64,000 nt of DNA from Lachancea dasiensis (lineage: Eukaryota; Ascomycota; Saccharomycetes; Saccharomycetales; Saccharomycetaceae), in the NCBI GenBank assembly GCA_900074725.1, contig LT598454.1:6854-70853 (forward strand), given 5' to 3'. Shown here in pieces: positions 52,363 to 62,639 of this stretch. Both the position numbers and the translations under genes were made by a program. Under the pieces are notes generated by a model. It was not told the origin of the DNA, did not search any database, and saw only the letters and a program-made list of their open reading frames with translations. Position 1 is the stretch's first letter. Each line of letters begins with the position of its first letter.

Positions 52363-52992
52363 TTACAAAACTAGAGATGGTTGGGGGTGTTTTTCAGAGG
52401 CAGTAGAGTGTGGCAAGAATTCCAACTGGGAGTCCTCGCCCAGCTTCAAAACGGTCTTGAACTTGGAACCGATGTTGGTCAAAGCTTCTTTATTGTCTGC
52501 ACTCTTGGTCCAGATGGCAATCTTGTACGCGCTTTTTCTTATGTTGATGACGACACCGTTGATCTCGGAATCATCCTCATCAATGGTTTCTCCGATGACC
52601 GCTAGAAGAGCGCGCATCCACAAGTCGTCAATGTCAGGAGTCTTACCCCAAAATTGGTGCGTCCACTTACCCCCTTGGGCGTTAGTTGGGTCTTCCCATT
52701 CGGGTCTGATGTCGTTACGGAACAAATGGTAGTCTGATTTGAATGGCAAATAGCGAGGCTTAGGGATAGCATTGTGAATGGCCCAAAATTCTTCCACGGT
52801 TTCAAACGATGTGACTGGACGCAGCAAGTCCGACCACGATTCAGATTTATCCACAGGTGGCTTGGTGTACCATAGCGTCCACTTTGAGTTCAACGGGTGC
52901 TTCAATTGAAACTCCTTCTCGTTAGAGAGCACAGTTGAAGGCTGCTCGATGCTCAAATCCTGCGCTTTTTGGGTAACTTCTTCCACAGACAT
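52363..52992 (-). CDS. CDC33: Cap-binding translation initiation factor eIF4E
   Basis: The 209-residue product (213 in S. cerevisiae) has the cap-sandwich tryptophans W53 (SESWSDLLRPV) and W99 (IRPEWEDP), W161 in KIAIWTKSA, and the eIF4G/p20-binding W70 in VEEFWAIHN. GVVINIRKSAYK and DIDDLWMRALLAVIGE are further family marks. It binds the m7G cap of mRNA and recruits eIF4G in the cytoplasm. The start is the only sensible ATG. Confidence 0.98.
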   Translation of the reverse strand: MSVEEVTQKAQDLSIEQPSTVLSNEKEFQLKHPLNSKWTLWYTKPPVDKSESWSDLLRPVTSFETVEEFWAIHNAIPKPRYLPFKSDYHLFRNDIRPEWEDPTNAQGGKWTHQFWGKTPDIDDLWMRALLAVIGETIDEDDSEINGVVINIRKSAYKIAIWTKSADNKEALTNIGSKFKTVLKLGEDSQLEFLPHSTASEKHPQPSLVL

Positions 52993-54195
52993 CTAAGCAA
53001 AACCTGGAATGTTAGTATATCATCATAATGTCAAAACGGGGCAGTATTGAAAACCTTGAAATGAGCCCTAAACCCAACATTTTGAACCCTGATATTTTGG
53101 TTGTTGCTCAATTTCACATCCCCAATACAAGAAGGCTTAAGAAGACCCTTGACACCTTCCTAAGGTAACATACTTTCGACCTTTCTTTCTGGAGCTTCGA
53201 AATGGAATCTGATATTATAGTGTAACTTTTGAAAATTTTTATAAATTGAGTCCCGAATAATGTAGTCGTATACCATGATAATGACTTTTGAGAACTTATC
53301 GATCTCCAGTTATGAGAAATACAAGCATGGCACACATAGACCGGCATCTTGCTTATAGTCCAAGGTTCCGTTTAGGTTCTTACGCAATTCATGAAGCATA
53401 GTTCTAAATGTTATTTAGATCATTTGCTACGTCAAAGGGCAAGGGAGAGCGTTATAGCATCCTCCGTTCATCTCTACAAGGCAAGTCCAGTATATTTGGA
53501 CGGATGCAGCGTACCAGTTAGCTTCTGGACTATGGCGTTTATTCGAAGAAGAAGAAGAAGAAGATGAAGATGATGATCATTTTGTACTATACTGACACTC
53601 TGATCACAAGTGTCTTATTATGAGTGCCAGAGCATTTGAACCTTCTTCTATATAGTGTTTGAGCAATTATGGAGAAGCTCCCACCAATATTATATCTTTG
53701 AAGCCGATTCGGGACTCATTGTAAGGTCATATACCCTGTTCATGAAAGTTGAGCGAACCGACACCCTCTCCGTTGCGCTTTTCCTTTATTGAAGCCCGTA
53801 TTACTGTGATTGGAAGCAAGGAAATGCAGGAACAAACAAATTCCACCTAGTCAAGGTTGTCATATCAGATTGAAGCGCATTCAATCTCATCCAGAAGTAA
53901 ATGTTCATATTGAATCAGAGACGCACTCGGACCCTCTATAAACCGATACTAAATTATCATCAACGTCTCAGGTCATGAAGAATCTTGTTACAATGTTTTT
54001 TTCAAACGGCTTCTGCTACTTTACTTCTCTAGTGCATTTACTGTCGTCGTTGATGGCTCACATAATTAATACATGGCAATAATCTAAATTTACTAACGAT
54101 TATCGTTATCAGTCGAATCAGGAACGTACGTGGAGCCGTCATCTTCGACCACCATCCTCCCTCCTTTGTCCCCTCAAGCCATTCTAAATTAGGCT
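52993..54195. other. Divergent intergenic region CDC33/YNL320W
   Basis: A 1.2-kb region with no recognised gene. A GAA/GAT microsatellite lies at about 53549-53578. I looked for tRNA B-box sequence and saw none. Confidence 0.55.
53549..53578. repeat. GAA/GAT trinucleotide microsatellite
   Basis: About six GAA units followed by GATGAAGATGATGATC in non-coding DNA. Confidence 0.8.
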
Positions 54196-55044
54196 ATGCT
54201 ACTGCGTGTACTTCGGGTAGTCTTAGGTGGTGCAACTGTAACTGCTGGCGCAGCATTAGTTGCGTTGTATATTTACCAAAACAAGCTCATCTATCCTTCG
54301 TGGGCCCAGGGGGCTCGAGATTTCGTCGATACCCCAGACAACTATGGATTGCCCTATACAGAGCACCACTTAGAAACAGCGGATGGGGTCGAAATCAGAG
54401 CTTATGACATTCGAAAAGAAAACTCTGCAGTTACATGGCTCATCCTATGCCCAAATGCTGGAAATATGGGGTATTTTCTGTCTGCGGTGGAATTGATCTA
54501 TCGCAAATTCAACGCTAGCGTGTTCATATACTCGTATCGTGGGTATGGCTTTTCACAAGGTCGACCTTCAGAACAGGGCCTCAAGCGTGATGCAGACGCG
54601 GTTTTGAGCTTTCTTCAGAAGGATTCGTTTTTCAAAACCCAAAAACTGGTTCTTTACGGCAGATCACTGGGGGGTGCAAATGCCATTTATATTGCTAGAC
54701 ACTATTCACACCTATGCGATGCCGTTATCCTGGAAAATACGTTTTTGAGCATCCCAAAGGTCATCCCTCATGTATTTCCCTGGTTGAGCCACTTTTCTTG
54801 GCTCTGCCACGAAAAGTGGAACTCAGAAAATGATATTCAGCGTGTTGATCCAACGCTTCCGTGGCTATTTTTATCGGGAAAGAAAGACGAGATTGTGCCA
54901 CCAACTCATATGGAGAAGCTTCACCAGCTCTGCAAGAGCGAACGAAAAACCATTGTGGAGTTTCCTCGTGGCCACCACAATGACACCATTGTGCAAGCCT
55001 CATACTGGGAGCACATAGAGAAGTTTCTATCAGAAAACCTATGA
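54196..55044 (+). CDS. Bem46/ABHD13-type serine hydrolase (YNL320W orthologue)
   Basis: The 282-residue product (284 in S. cerevisiae YNL320W) has an N-terminal membrane anchor (~5-27) and an alpha/beta-hydrolase fold. The nucleophile elbow is GRSLGG with S157, and the likely acid and base are D231 (SGKKDEIVPP) and H260/H261 (PRGHHNDT). YSYRGYGFSQGRPSEQGL is typical of the Bem46 family. The substrate is unknown. Its stop lies only 14 bp from the RTC1 stop on the other strand, so their 3' ends must overlap. Confidence 0.92.
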   Translation: MLLRVLRVVLGGATVTAGAALVALYIYQNKLIYPSWAQGARDFVDTPDNYGLPYTEHHLETADGVEIRAYDIRKENSAVTWLILCPNAGNMGYFLSAVELIYRKFNASVFIYSYRGYGFSQGRPSEQGLKRDADAVLSFLQKDSFFKTQKLVLYGRSLGGANAIYIARHYSHLCDAVILENTFLSIPKVIPHVFPWLSHFSWLCHEKWNSENDIQRVDPTLPWLFLSGKKDEIVPPTHMEKLHQLCKSERKTIVEFPRGHHNDTIVQASYWEHIEKFLSENL

Positions 55045-55058
55045 TTAGATGCCTAATG

Positions 55059-58000
55059 CTATATAAGGGTTCCCGCACACCCGCTTGGACAGGTGCTCAT
55101 TTCCTCGTGCATGAACCACTTTTGCAAGCATTCAACATGGCCTACGTGGCCACAGTTCAAGACACATAGCGTTAATTTTTTCATTGGTTGCTCGCAAAGT
55201 ATACAGAGGGTGTTTCGCTTAAGGCATTTATCGCAGTACCAATATCCGAACCGTTGCATTGTTTCAGAATTTCCGGTCTGCTGCCATTCCTCAGTGAACA
55301 TTTCTTTGGACTTTTCATTGACTAACAGTTTTTTGCAGTTCTCACAAAACATTCTTATAACACTCTGCCCAGAGCCCATTCCTAAAATGTCATCCCACGG
55401 ACAATATTTGAGAAGATCAGCAGCTATCTCAAATAACTCATATTTGTGCAATACGTTGACGAACTCGGCTAGGGCGTCTTTGACTACCACTGTAGTAGTG
55501 ACATGAAACGTTGTTTGAAACAGCAAGATGATGGTAATCGTTAGAAGAATATTCCCCGTCTGGACAGACTGCTCAAAGATTTTTGTAATAAGCCTTGGAG
55601 CATCCCAAGGTGGGGCAGCAGCAGTCTTCCTTTGAAATTTTAACATTTGACTTATTTTGGAATTTGGTCTGCCTAAAGAAGGGCTATCGTCAGTTCTAAT
55701 TCCGAGCAGATTCTCCAGCCCTACTGTTATAGAATTTTCAGACACACCCCTTAAACTGGTTGAGTTACTTCTTGCTCTTGCTGGATGATCCAATGTTTTT
55801 TTGATATGAGTCCTGCAAAGGAAGAACCGTGGCTAAGATGCGATGATCTTTTTGTGCTCATAGAATTCGAAGTCCTGCTTGTTTCCGGATCACCCTCATA
55901 CATTCCTCCCCTGGGAGACCTCAAGTTTGTCATGAAGTTGTCGATAAAGGATATTTTCCTCCCGGATTGTGGAACAATCGGCATACTACTTGTAGAATTA
56001 TTGCGAGAGTCGCCCTCGCAGTCCGATGACAATTCATCGTCTTCTATGGCACTTTCAGAGCTCTCTTCATTTGCCGATTTCTGCCTTCGCAGCTCATCTA
56101 ACTCAGCAGCGGTTGTTGTAAAACGAGCTAGGGATGGCGCTCGACCTTTATGCCCTCCTACACTTGTAGGCTCTTCATTGGTCAGACTCGCTCCCATTTC
56201 AACACTTAGACTGGAGCTCGAAGCCTGTTTAGAGGGAGGCGCTGACTGATTAGGTTCCTGATGCTTTGATAAGCCATGAGGAGCTATCGAACTTGCTTCG
56301 CTAGCACTGAAGCTACTGTACTCAGAACCAGCTGAGTTTTTCCGTACCATCTGTGGCCCCATTCCATTTTTGTTTTCATAAACAGTTTCGAACGGACTAC
56401 CAGTAGCTTCAAGCTTGAATTTTTCAGCTACTTGTTTCAGGTCCCAAACGAGAGCATCCCTCATCATCACCCAAATCTTAAAATTATTCAGATCTTCGAC
56501 AAATAAGTACGTCTCAGCATTATGATCACACATAGAAATGAGTTCAATGTAGTGCTCAATCTTCTTTTTGAGCTTGAGTTCCTCTGTAAAAACTTCGTTT
56601 CGCGAACGTGCAGGTTCATTTGGAATTGAACTGCTCTCCGAGCTCTCAGTTGTCCTAAGAAAAGAAGACTCGCTATCCTCAGAAATTTTTACACTATAAC
56701 CTTGGTTTGAGATTGGTTCTTTTTCTTGAGATGTATTATCGCTCCTGATGAATTTTGTCCACGTATTATCTTCAGCTAGACCAAACTGATTTATAAGATG
56801 TGTCTTTAGATCTATGTCATCTTCGACTTTTGTATTATTCTCGTCTGATAGACTTTCGCCACTCTTGACTTCAAATTTAGTATTCAGTCTCTCCTGCATG
56901 TAGGAAAATTTCAGTTCCTTTGCTAAAAACTTGAAAACCTCTACTGGTGACTCTTTCAAGGTTGATACATCAGCGGAACCAAACCTCGCTCTAGTATCTC
57001 TTGATTTGGGGCCGATGATGCTATTTAGAATCTGCGGTAGATCAAGCGCCATTAAACGGGGTGAGATATATTCCTCGCTCGGCAACTCTGCTGTGGTGGA
57101 TGACGAACTCGCTGAAACTATCGAATTGTGATGGGGACCATTTTGGCTGGAAAGAGATCCAAATGCCTGAGTATTGATGCTTTTGCTATTATGGGATGTT
57201 CCATTTCGGGGAAAGGATGGTCGTTCTCCAAAAGTAGCACTAGAGCCATGGCGCGAAGCCAGAGCAGGAAAAGAGGAGGTACTTGAGTTATGTCGAATTC
57301 CACTATTGGCGAATAGGTTGTGGACAGAACTTGTACTCATTTTGCTCTGCAAAGAAGTACGGTGATTCTCATGCGAAGCTTCAACATTCTTTTCAGGCAT
57401 CGTATATGTACCTTTCTCTTGCGCTAAGAACAACATACCATCCCCTTCAATATCCCTCCATCCCACGACATTTTTGGTAAGATTATCCAAAACAGTAGGC
57501 TCTCTACTGAGATCCCAGCCCGTTATTGTATTTTGCTTGTCAATGTTAAAGACGAGATTTTCGTCCCACCAAACAAATCCACAGGATGGAGTTCTCGTCG
57601 TTAGCACGTTTCGAGGTATGAACTCTCTGGACAGCGAGTATAAAGAAATGTCTGAGTTTTCTCCCAACGAAGAGAGGGCAATCACTGAATTGAAGATATT
57701 GTCTACTGCGGCAGGCTGAAATTTTAGTTTCGTCAAAGGGTGTGCCGTATTGACAATAACCTCAGGGGCAGTCACCAGAGAGTTCAAAGAGTAACCAGGG
57801 GTAAGAATACTGCTGTTATTCGTCGGGTTGAGGAAGCTGCTAAGGTGAGGATTTCCCGTGTTAGCATTAGCGTACTTCCCGCTCACATTCCACAAGCAGC
57901 ACTTCCCATCTCTCCCTCCTGTCATGATGTACTCGTGAAGGGGGTGCCAACTGAGGCAGAGTCCCGGTCCGGAATGCGCGTTTATCCTTTTTTCAGCTTG

Positions 58001-58918
58001 GGTGGGTTGTCGCAAGTCGTATGTTAACAATTGACCCGAATCATGTATTGAAGCAAGCCTGTGGCCCCTACTGGCTAACCCTGGAGTAGAATCATAATTA
58101 ATAAAATCGTAGCTGGGCATCCACTTAACATCTCTTACGGAGTCAGATCCACCGTTTATACTTAAGTCGCTGCTGCCTTTGTTGCCTCGACTAGAGCGAA
58201 GATCCCAAATTTTGAGACAGCCATCTTGTCCCCCGCTAACGATGAGACTACTTTGCGACATATTAAAGTCAACACTATTGATTGACCTGGAGTGTTTTGA
58301 CAAGACTGTGTTCAGAGGGCTGTCTGAGGAGTTTACCTTCGTAATGTCATAAATGGATACTGAGGTCGAAGTGCCACAAATGGCAACATAGTGATTATAG
58401 TTTTGAAAGCCTGCTTTAACATCAGATATGGTGCTTATCTTCTTAGGGGCCCTCACGCTCATAGACACACGATCATTCTTGTTCGATAGGAAGTCGTGGA
58501 CACAAGACAGGTCATTATTATCTGTGGTGAATCTATAAAGCCCCAAGTGATTTTTCCCCGCGACTACCACTGCCTTGCTTTGAGGATCGTTAATTTTATC
58601 TATACTAGACAATTCTTTGGGTGCCTGATGTGTATATTTGAGACCGGATGACCGAATCTGTCCAGGATTCACGTAGTTTCTATGACCGTCCCCCCTTTTA
58701 CTTTCAGATACATGGTCTTCTTTTAAACTATCCATAGATGGCGGGAAGCCTCCAACAGGATATCTAGAGGGCACTTTAGGCGATGTCCCATGAAAGGATC
58801 CACTTCCGCCGAATTGTTGCAGCTGCTTGTGAAATGAAAAACGGGTCAAAGAGCTGGGTAGCCTGCTACCGCTTGAAGCTGACCCATCATTGGTAGTTGC
58901 TGAGCTACCGCGGTGCAT
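55059..58918 (-). CDS. RTC1: SEA complex subunit Rtc1, WD40-RING protein, with apparent frameshift at an A7 run
   Basis: Two overlapping frames together make one Rtc1-like protein of about 1285 residues (1341 in S. cerevisiae). The first (58918 to 55751) has the WD40 propeller (residues ~110-480: SGGQDGCLKIWDLRSSRG, TGGRDGKCCLWNVSG) and the Rtc1 middle and Ser-rich regions. The second (to 55059) carries the C-terminal zinc-binding RING (WYCDKCLKRNTLCILCEQPM, CGHVGHVECLQKWF). They join at seven A residues on the coding strand (plus-strand T7, 55796-55802), where one extra A or a -1 slip restores the frame. SEA regulates TORC1 at the vacuole. Whether the shift is an assembly error, real mutation or recoding is open. 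Confidence 0.88.
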
Positions 58919-59615
58919 GTAGAGTTGGAGAGTTTCCTTACTTCTAAATTATTCTTCATTACAATGCGATTCATTGCACTTGTCTATCTGAAATTGGATG
59001 GCATTCTTGAAAAACGTGATTTTTATAAGATCTATCTAATAAGGCCTACCATTATCTAAATAAATTTAGGGAAAGAAATCAGACGTCCATAGCTCTCACT
59101 TATGGGTCTCCAATGTTCCACGTTCTTACTTGACTCGCATCTGGCGATTCAAGAAGAGTAGATGCATTAAAGGTAGGTCTTGGTGTCAGCAACTATTCCA
59201 TGCAACAATAGTATTTTCAGATATATTCAACCAACGTATAAAAGAAGGTGAGCGCCAGATAAGCAGGTAAGTAAAAGCTTGTCTTCGAATTAGGCGATTG
59301 TTCATTTTAATCGAACCACTTTATGATCTTTGATCGTTATTTCAGAAAACCTGAGATAAACGTGAGCTGAATGATCAGATGCTGGTTAAAAATTCGAGAA
59401 TATATCCGAATTTCAAGCCATGAGGACCACTTTGGCAATAGAATGATAATATACAACTCTATTCCCCAGCTGACATGCCCGACAAAAGTTTCAACAAAAC
59501 CAGCTTTTAATACACGCGTGAGTGTCTTCCACAATATGCAGGTGCGAAATGACACAGAAACCAGCCACAGAACATATCGTTCTAGTAAAAAGATAACGTC
59601 ACTGATGAACATTGA
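58919..59615. other. Intergenic between RTC1 5' end and MAD1 3' end
   Basis: Holds the RTC1 promoter. A 91-codon hydrophobic minus-strand frame with ATG (59612 to 59337) starts 3 bp beyond the MAD1 stop and has no known family; probably chance. Confidence 0.55.
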
Positions 59616-61589
59616 TCAAGGCTTGGAATTAGCGCTCTGCTCCCATAATTTGAGGGTTACAGTTGCTAAAAATGAAGGCATCTGTCCTTGATCAAAGACA
59701 TGCTGTTTTAGTAGTGTGTCCCAATCTTCTATATCTGATTGTAAGTTGGATTTCAGTGAATTGTTATTCAGATCCGCTAACAGATACTTTTCTGGTTTAT
59801 AGCAAGAGTTCAATTTTACTTTACCATCAGATTGAAACTCCACTTTAAAACCTAAAAGAGAATTGACGACCTCAATAAATTCAAGGGATTTCTTATTAAA
59901 CACCTCGCGTAGCCTGGTAATTTTCTTGTTCAGTCTAAAAATCTCATGTTCGAGATGGTCAGAATCGAACTTGATTCTCTCGTACATGGAGCGAGGAACC
60001 GCATCTTGACTTGTTGCACTCCCATTCTGCTTCAAATCCTCATTTTCTTTGAGTAGTAGCTGGAGCCTTTCTTGCTTAACAAATTGATCTTTGATAAACG
60101 GACTGTTCCGTAGTTGCAAAATACGAATCCTTCTCTCATCTAAAGTGTTTATCTTGGCAAGTTTAGACTCTAACATAGAAATCGTTTCGTGCTCATTAGT
60201 GAGCTCTCGCTTCAGTTCTAAGTTTTCGATATGCAACTCGTTCAAGCGTTGCGAGTATTTGAGAGCTACATCGTCACCTGTCTTTCGCCGTTTATGTGAC
60301 GAAGAAGTTTCGTTCTTTTCCATCAATTCGTCGTTCAATTTCTTCAATTCATTGGTTAAATCTTGAGTTTTGTTCCTGTAATTATCCACCAGCTCCTCTA
60401 ACGTGCCATTGTCTTCCAGTCTTTCACTCTGTTTGTCGTCGACAAGCGGTATCAATTCGTTCAATTGGCGCCTCAAGATTTTACACTCTTCGAAGGATAA
60501 AAGCTTTTGCTGGTCAATTTCGTAATTAAGTTTCTTCAAATTCAGGATGCTTGTCTCGTAATTTTTGTTTAAGTCCAGAAGCTGATTGCGCTCTAGAGCC
60601 ATCTCGTCATTGAGTACGCGGACGTTATTGATATCGAGCTGTAGCCTTGAGTTATCATTCACAAGCCTTATGTTCTCACGTTTCAAAAGTGACCATTCCT
60701 TAACTACTTCATCTGGCTTCTTTTGGGATGTCCCGTCCTGAGAGGTAAACTCATTCCAAAAGGATAGTTGTGATTGTAAGTTAACGTTCTCAAGCTGAAA
60801 ATCCTGTATTTGGACCTCCATATCTTTTAGCTGAGCAGTTTTCCTTCTGAGTTTTTCATTTTCAGATTGAAGGAACTTTTGTGCCTCTTGCGAAAGTCGC
60901 AGTTTTTTCAATTCATTGGCCTGCTCGAGATTTGCGCGCTCCAAATTCTGGGAGAATAACATTTGCTCTTTTAGCAAACTGTTGAGGGTGCTCAGTTCCG
61001 TGAGTTCCTCTGTGGAATAATTATGATGGGCCATCACCACACGTGAAGCTTTCAGACTGGCAACTTCATCGTTCCGCTGTGCGAGCTGCGCCTGCAATTG
61101 TCTGAGCTCCTGGCTCTGGCTATGAACCTCGCTTTCGTAACGCTTCAGCAACGTTTTTGAGCCATCTGCTTCGATCTGCGCATTTTTAAATTTGTTTTCC
61201 AGTAGTGATATCTCTGATTGTGACGACGTACGCAACTCATTCAATTCCCGATCTTGCCGCGAAATTCTTCTTGAAAGCTCCGTGATCTGAGCGTCACGGT
61301 CGCCCGTCACTGCCAGCAGCTCTTGCTCTGTAGTTCGCACGCGAGTTTCTAATTCCCCATTGGTCGTGTATAAATACTTGGTATCGTCAATCGCCTTTTC
61401 CAGTTCATCCAATGTTCCTCGGTATTTCTTATCTAGCAATGTAACTTCCCTCTGTAGTGCCAACTTCTCAATTTCGAATTCATTTTGCATGGAACTCATC
61501 TTGTACTTGAACGAGAGTACTTGTGTTCGTGCACTTTCCGGCGAGGCAGGGCGTTCTACGAATGGCGAAGAGCCAGTAGAATCCATCAT
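59616..61589 (-). CDS. MAD1: Spindle-assembly checkpoint protein Mad1
   Basis: The 657-residue product (749 in S. cerevisiae) is almost entirely coiled coil (residues ~30-600) with a conserved C-terminal globular domain: RSMYERIKFDSDHLEHEI, then TRLREVFNKKSLEFIEVVNS and LLGFKVEFQSDGKVKLNS. Mad1 recruits Mad2 to unattached kinetochores and nucleates the checkpoint. The Bub1-binding motif, RLK in S. cerevisiae and human, reads RLR here (R559-R561). The open frame begins at a TTG; the real start is ATG at 61589 (or the next codon). MAD1 and MMS2 are divergent neighbours, as in S. cerevisiae. Confidence 0.95.
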   Translation of the reverse strand: MMDSTGSSPFVERPASPESARTQVLSFKYKMSSMQNEFEIEKLALQREVTLLDKKYRGTLDELEKAIDDTKYLYTTNGELETRVRTTEQELLAVTGDRDAQITELSRRISRQDRELNELRTSSQSEISLLENKFKNAQIEADGSKTLLKRYESEVHSQSQELRQLQAQLAQRNDEVASLKASRVVMAHHNYSTEELTELSTLNSLLKEQMLFSQNLERANLEQANELKKLRLSQEAQKFLQSENEKLRRKTAQLKDMEVQIQDFQLENVNLQSQLSFWNEFTSQDGTSQKKPDEVVKEWSLLKRENIRLVNDNSRLQLDINNVRVLNDEMALERNQLLDLNKNYETSILNLKKLNYEIDQQKLLSFEECKILRRQLNELIPLVDDKQSERLEDNGTLEELVDNYRNKTQDLTNELKKLNDELMEKNETSSSHKRRKTGDDVALKYSQRLNELHIENLELKRELTNEHETISMLESKLAKINTLDERRIRILQLRNSPFIKDQFVKQERLQLLLKENEDLKQNGSATSQDAVPRSMYERIKFDSDHLEHEIFRLNKKITRLREVFNKKSLEFIEVVNSLLGFKVEFQSDGKVKLNSCYKPEKYLLADLNNNSLKSNLQSDIEDWDTLLKQHVFDQGQMPSFLATVTLKLWEQSANSKP

Positions 61590-61771
61590 CAAACCACTTG
61601 TCTCTAGCTCTATATCAGATGATTAAGCTATGCAATACAACCGGTTGTGTTATAAAGTATTGTATATGCGAGTCAGCTGTAATATTATTTCAACTATATT
61701 GATAAACTCTTGAGACAATTTGAAGAGCCTTCGAGCCCAACCATAGTTCCGATACAAAAATAACAGAGACG

Positions 61772-62270
61772 ATGTCTAAGATGTACGTTTAGCTATCTTC
61801 CAATACAGTTGGCGAATATGGTCCTTCTCATGTACTAACTTTGGGATTTTTCGAATGTGTGAAGTCCCCGGAGTTTCAGACTGCTTGAAGAACTTGAAAA
61901 GGGCGAAAAGGGGATGGGGCCCGAGTCGTGCAGCTACGGGCTGGCTGATAATGACGATATTACAATGACGCACTGGAATGGCACGATTCTGGGTCCACCT
62001 CACAGTAACCACGAGAACCGGATATATTTCGTGGCTCTGGTGTGCGGTGAGGAGTATCCCGACCAGCCTCCCCAGATTAGGTTTCTGTCCAAAATCAATC
62101 TTCCCTGCGTCAACCAGACCACTGGCGATGTCCAGGCCAGTAGTTTCAATACACTAAAGAACTGGAAGCGTTCTTACACCATGGAGACGCTGCTTCTTGA
62201 TCTGCGGAAAGAAATGGCCCTCCCTGCTAATAAGAAATTACCCCAGCCCGCTGAGGGAACCACGTTTTAA
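61772..62270 (+). CDS. MMS2: Ubiquitin-conjugating E2 variant Mms2, spliced
   Basis: Exon 1 is 61772-61782 (11 nt, ATGTCTAAGAT) and exon 2 is 61865-62270, giving 138 residues (137 in S. cerevisiae), starting MSKIPRSFRLLEELEKGEKG. The 5' splice site is GTACGT (61783), the branch site TACTAAC (61833-61839) and the acceptor AAG (61862-61864). The UEV fold is clear: SYGLADNDDITMTHWNGTIL, GPPHSNHENRIY, LPCVNQTTGDVQ, with no catalytic cysteine where an active E2 has one. Mms2 pairs with Ubc13 to build K63 chains on PCNA in error-free post-replication repair. S. cerevisiae MMS2 also has an intron near the start. Confidence 0.95.
61783..61864 (+). other. Spliceosomal intron of MMS2
   Basis: An 82-nt intron: GTACGT donor, consensus TACTAAC branch site, and the first AAG 26 nt after the branch A. 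Removing it joins ATG TCT AAG AT to T CCC CGG and restores the family N-terminus in frame. Confidence 0.9.
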
Positions 62271-62639
62271 AAGAGGGCCCAATGGGACAATGATCTTTGC
62301 TGTGGTAACAGACGAGTTCTCTTCCTGTCAGACCAGAGATACGTATGACTATATATGCGTGTATACCGATTCAATTCAACTAGCACAGCTCAACAGAGGG
62401 CAAACTCTTTTAACGCAAGGATAAGGCACATTCAATTGCTATTTGCCAACAGTGTGGACAGTGTCAGGCCGTCTTTGTTATTGGGTTTTCGGCCAATTTA
62501 AGGTGTAAGGATTTACAGTGATCACTTTTATCATTCAATAAGCATTAGCACTAGCTAAAAAGTACTTGCTGTCTGGCTCTTCTAGAAAGTACCTTACAAC
62601 CTAGGGCCATTAGTGTTAGCTTCTGCGACACAGCTCACA
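62271..62639. other. Intergenic MMS2/POS5
   Basis: Holds the MMS2 3' end and POS5 promoter. In S. cerevisiae the H/ACA snoRNA snR10 lies downstream of MMS2 on the opposite strand. The minus strand here (about 62290-62330) can pair into a short stem followed by ACA, but I could not fold a convincing H/ACA RNA by eye. Confidence 0.4.

Noticed and set aside
59337-59612. A 91-codon hydrophobic frame starting 3 bp after the MAD1 stop
   Set aside because: No promoter space, no recognisable family, and T-rich DNA gives hydrophobic frames by chance. Conservation in relatives would change this view.
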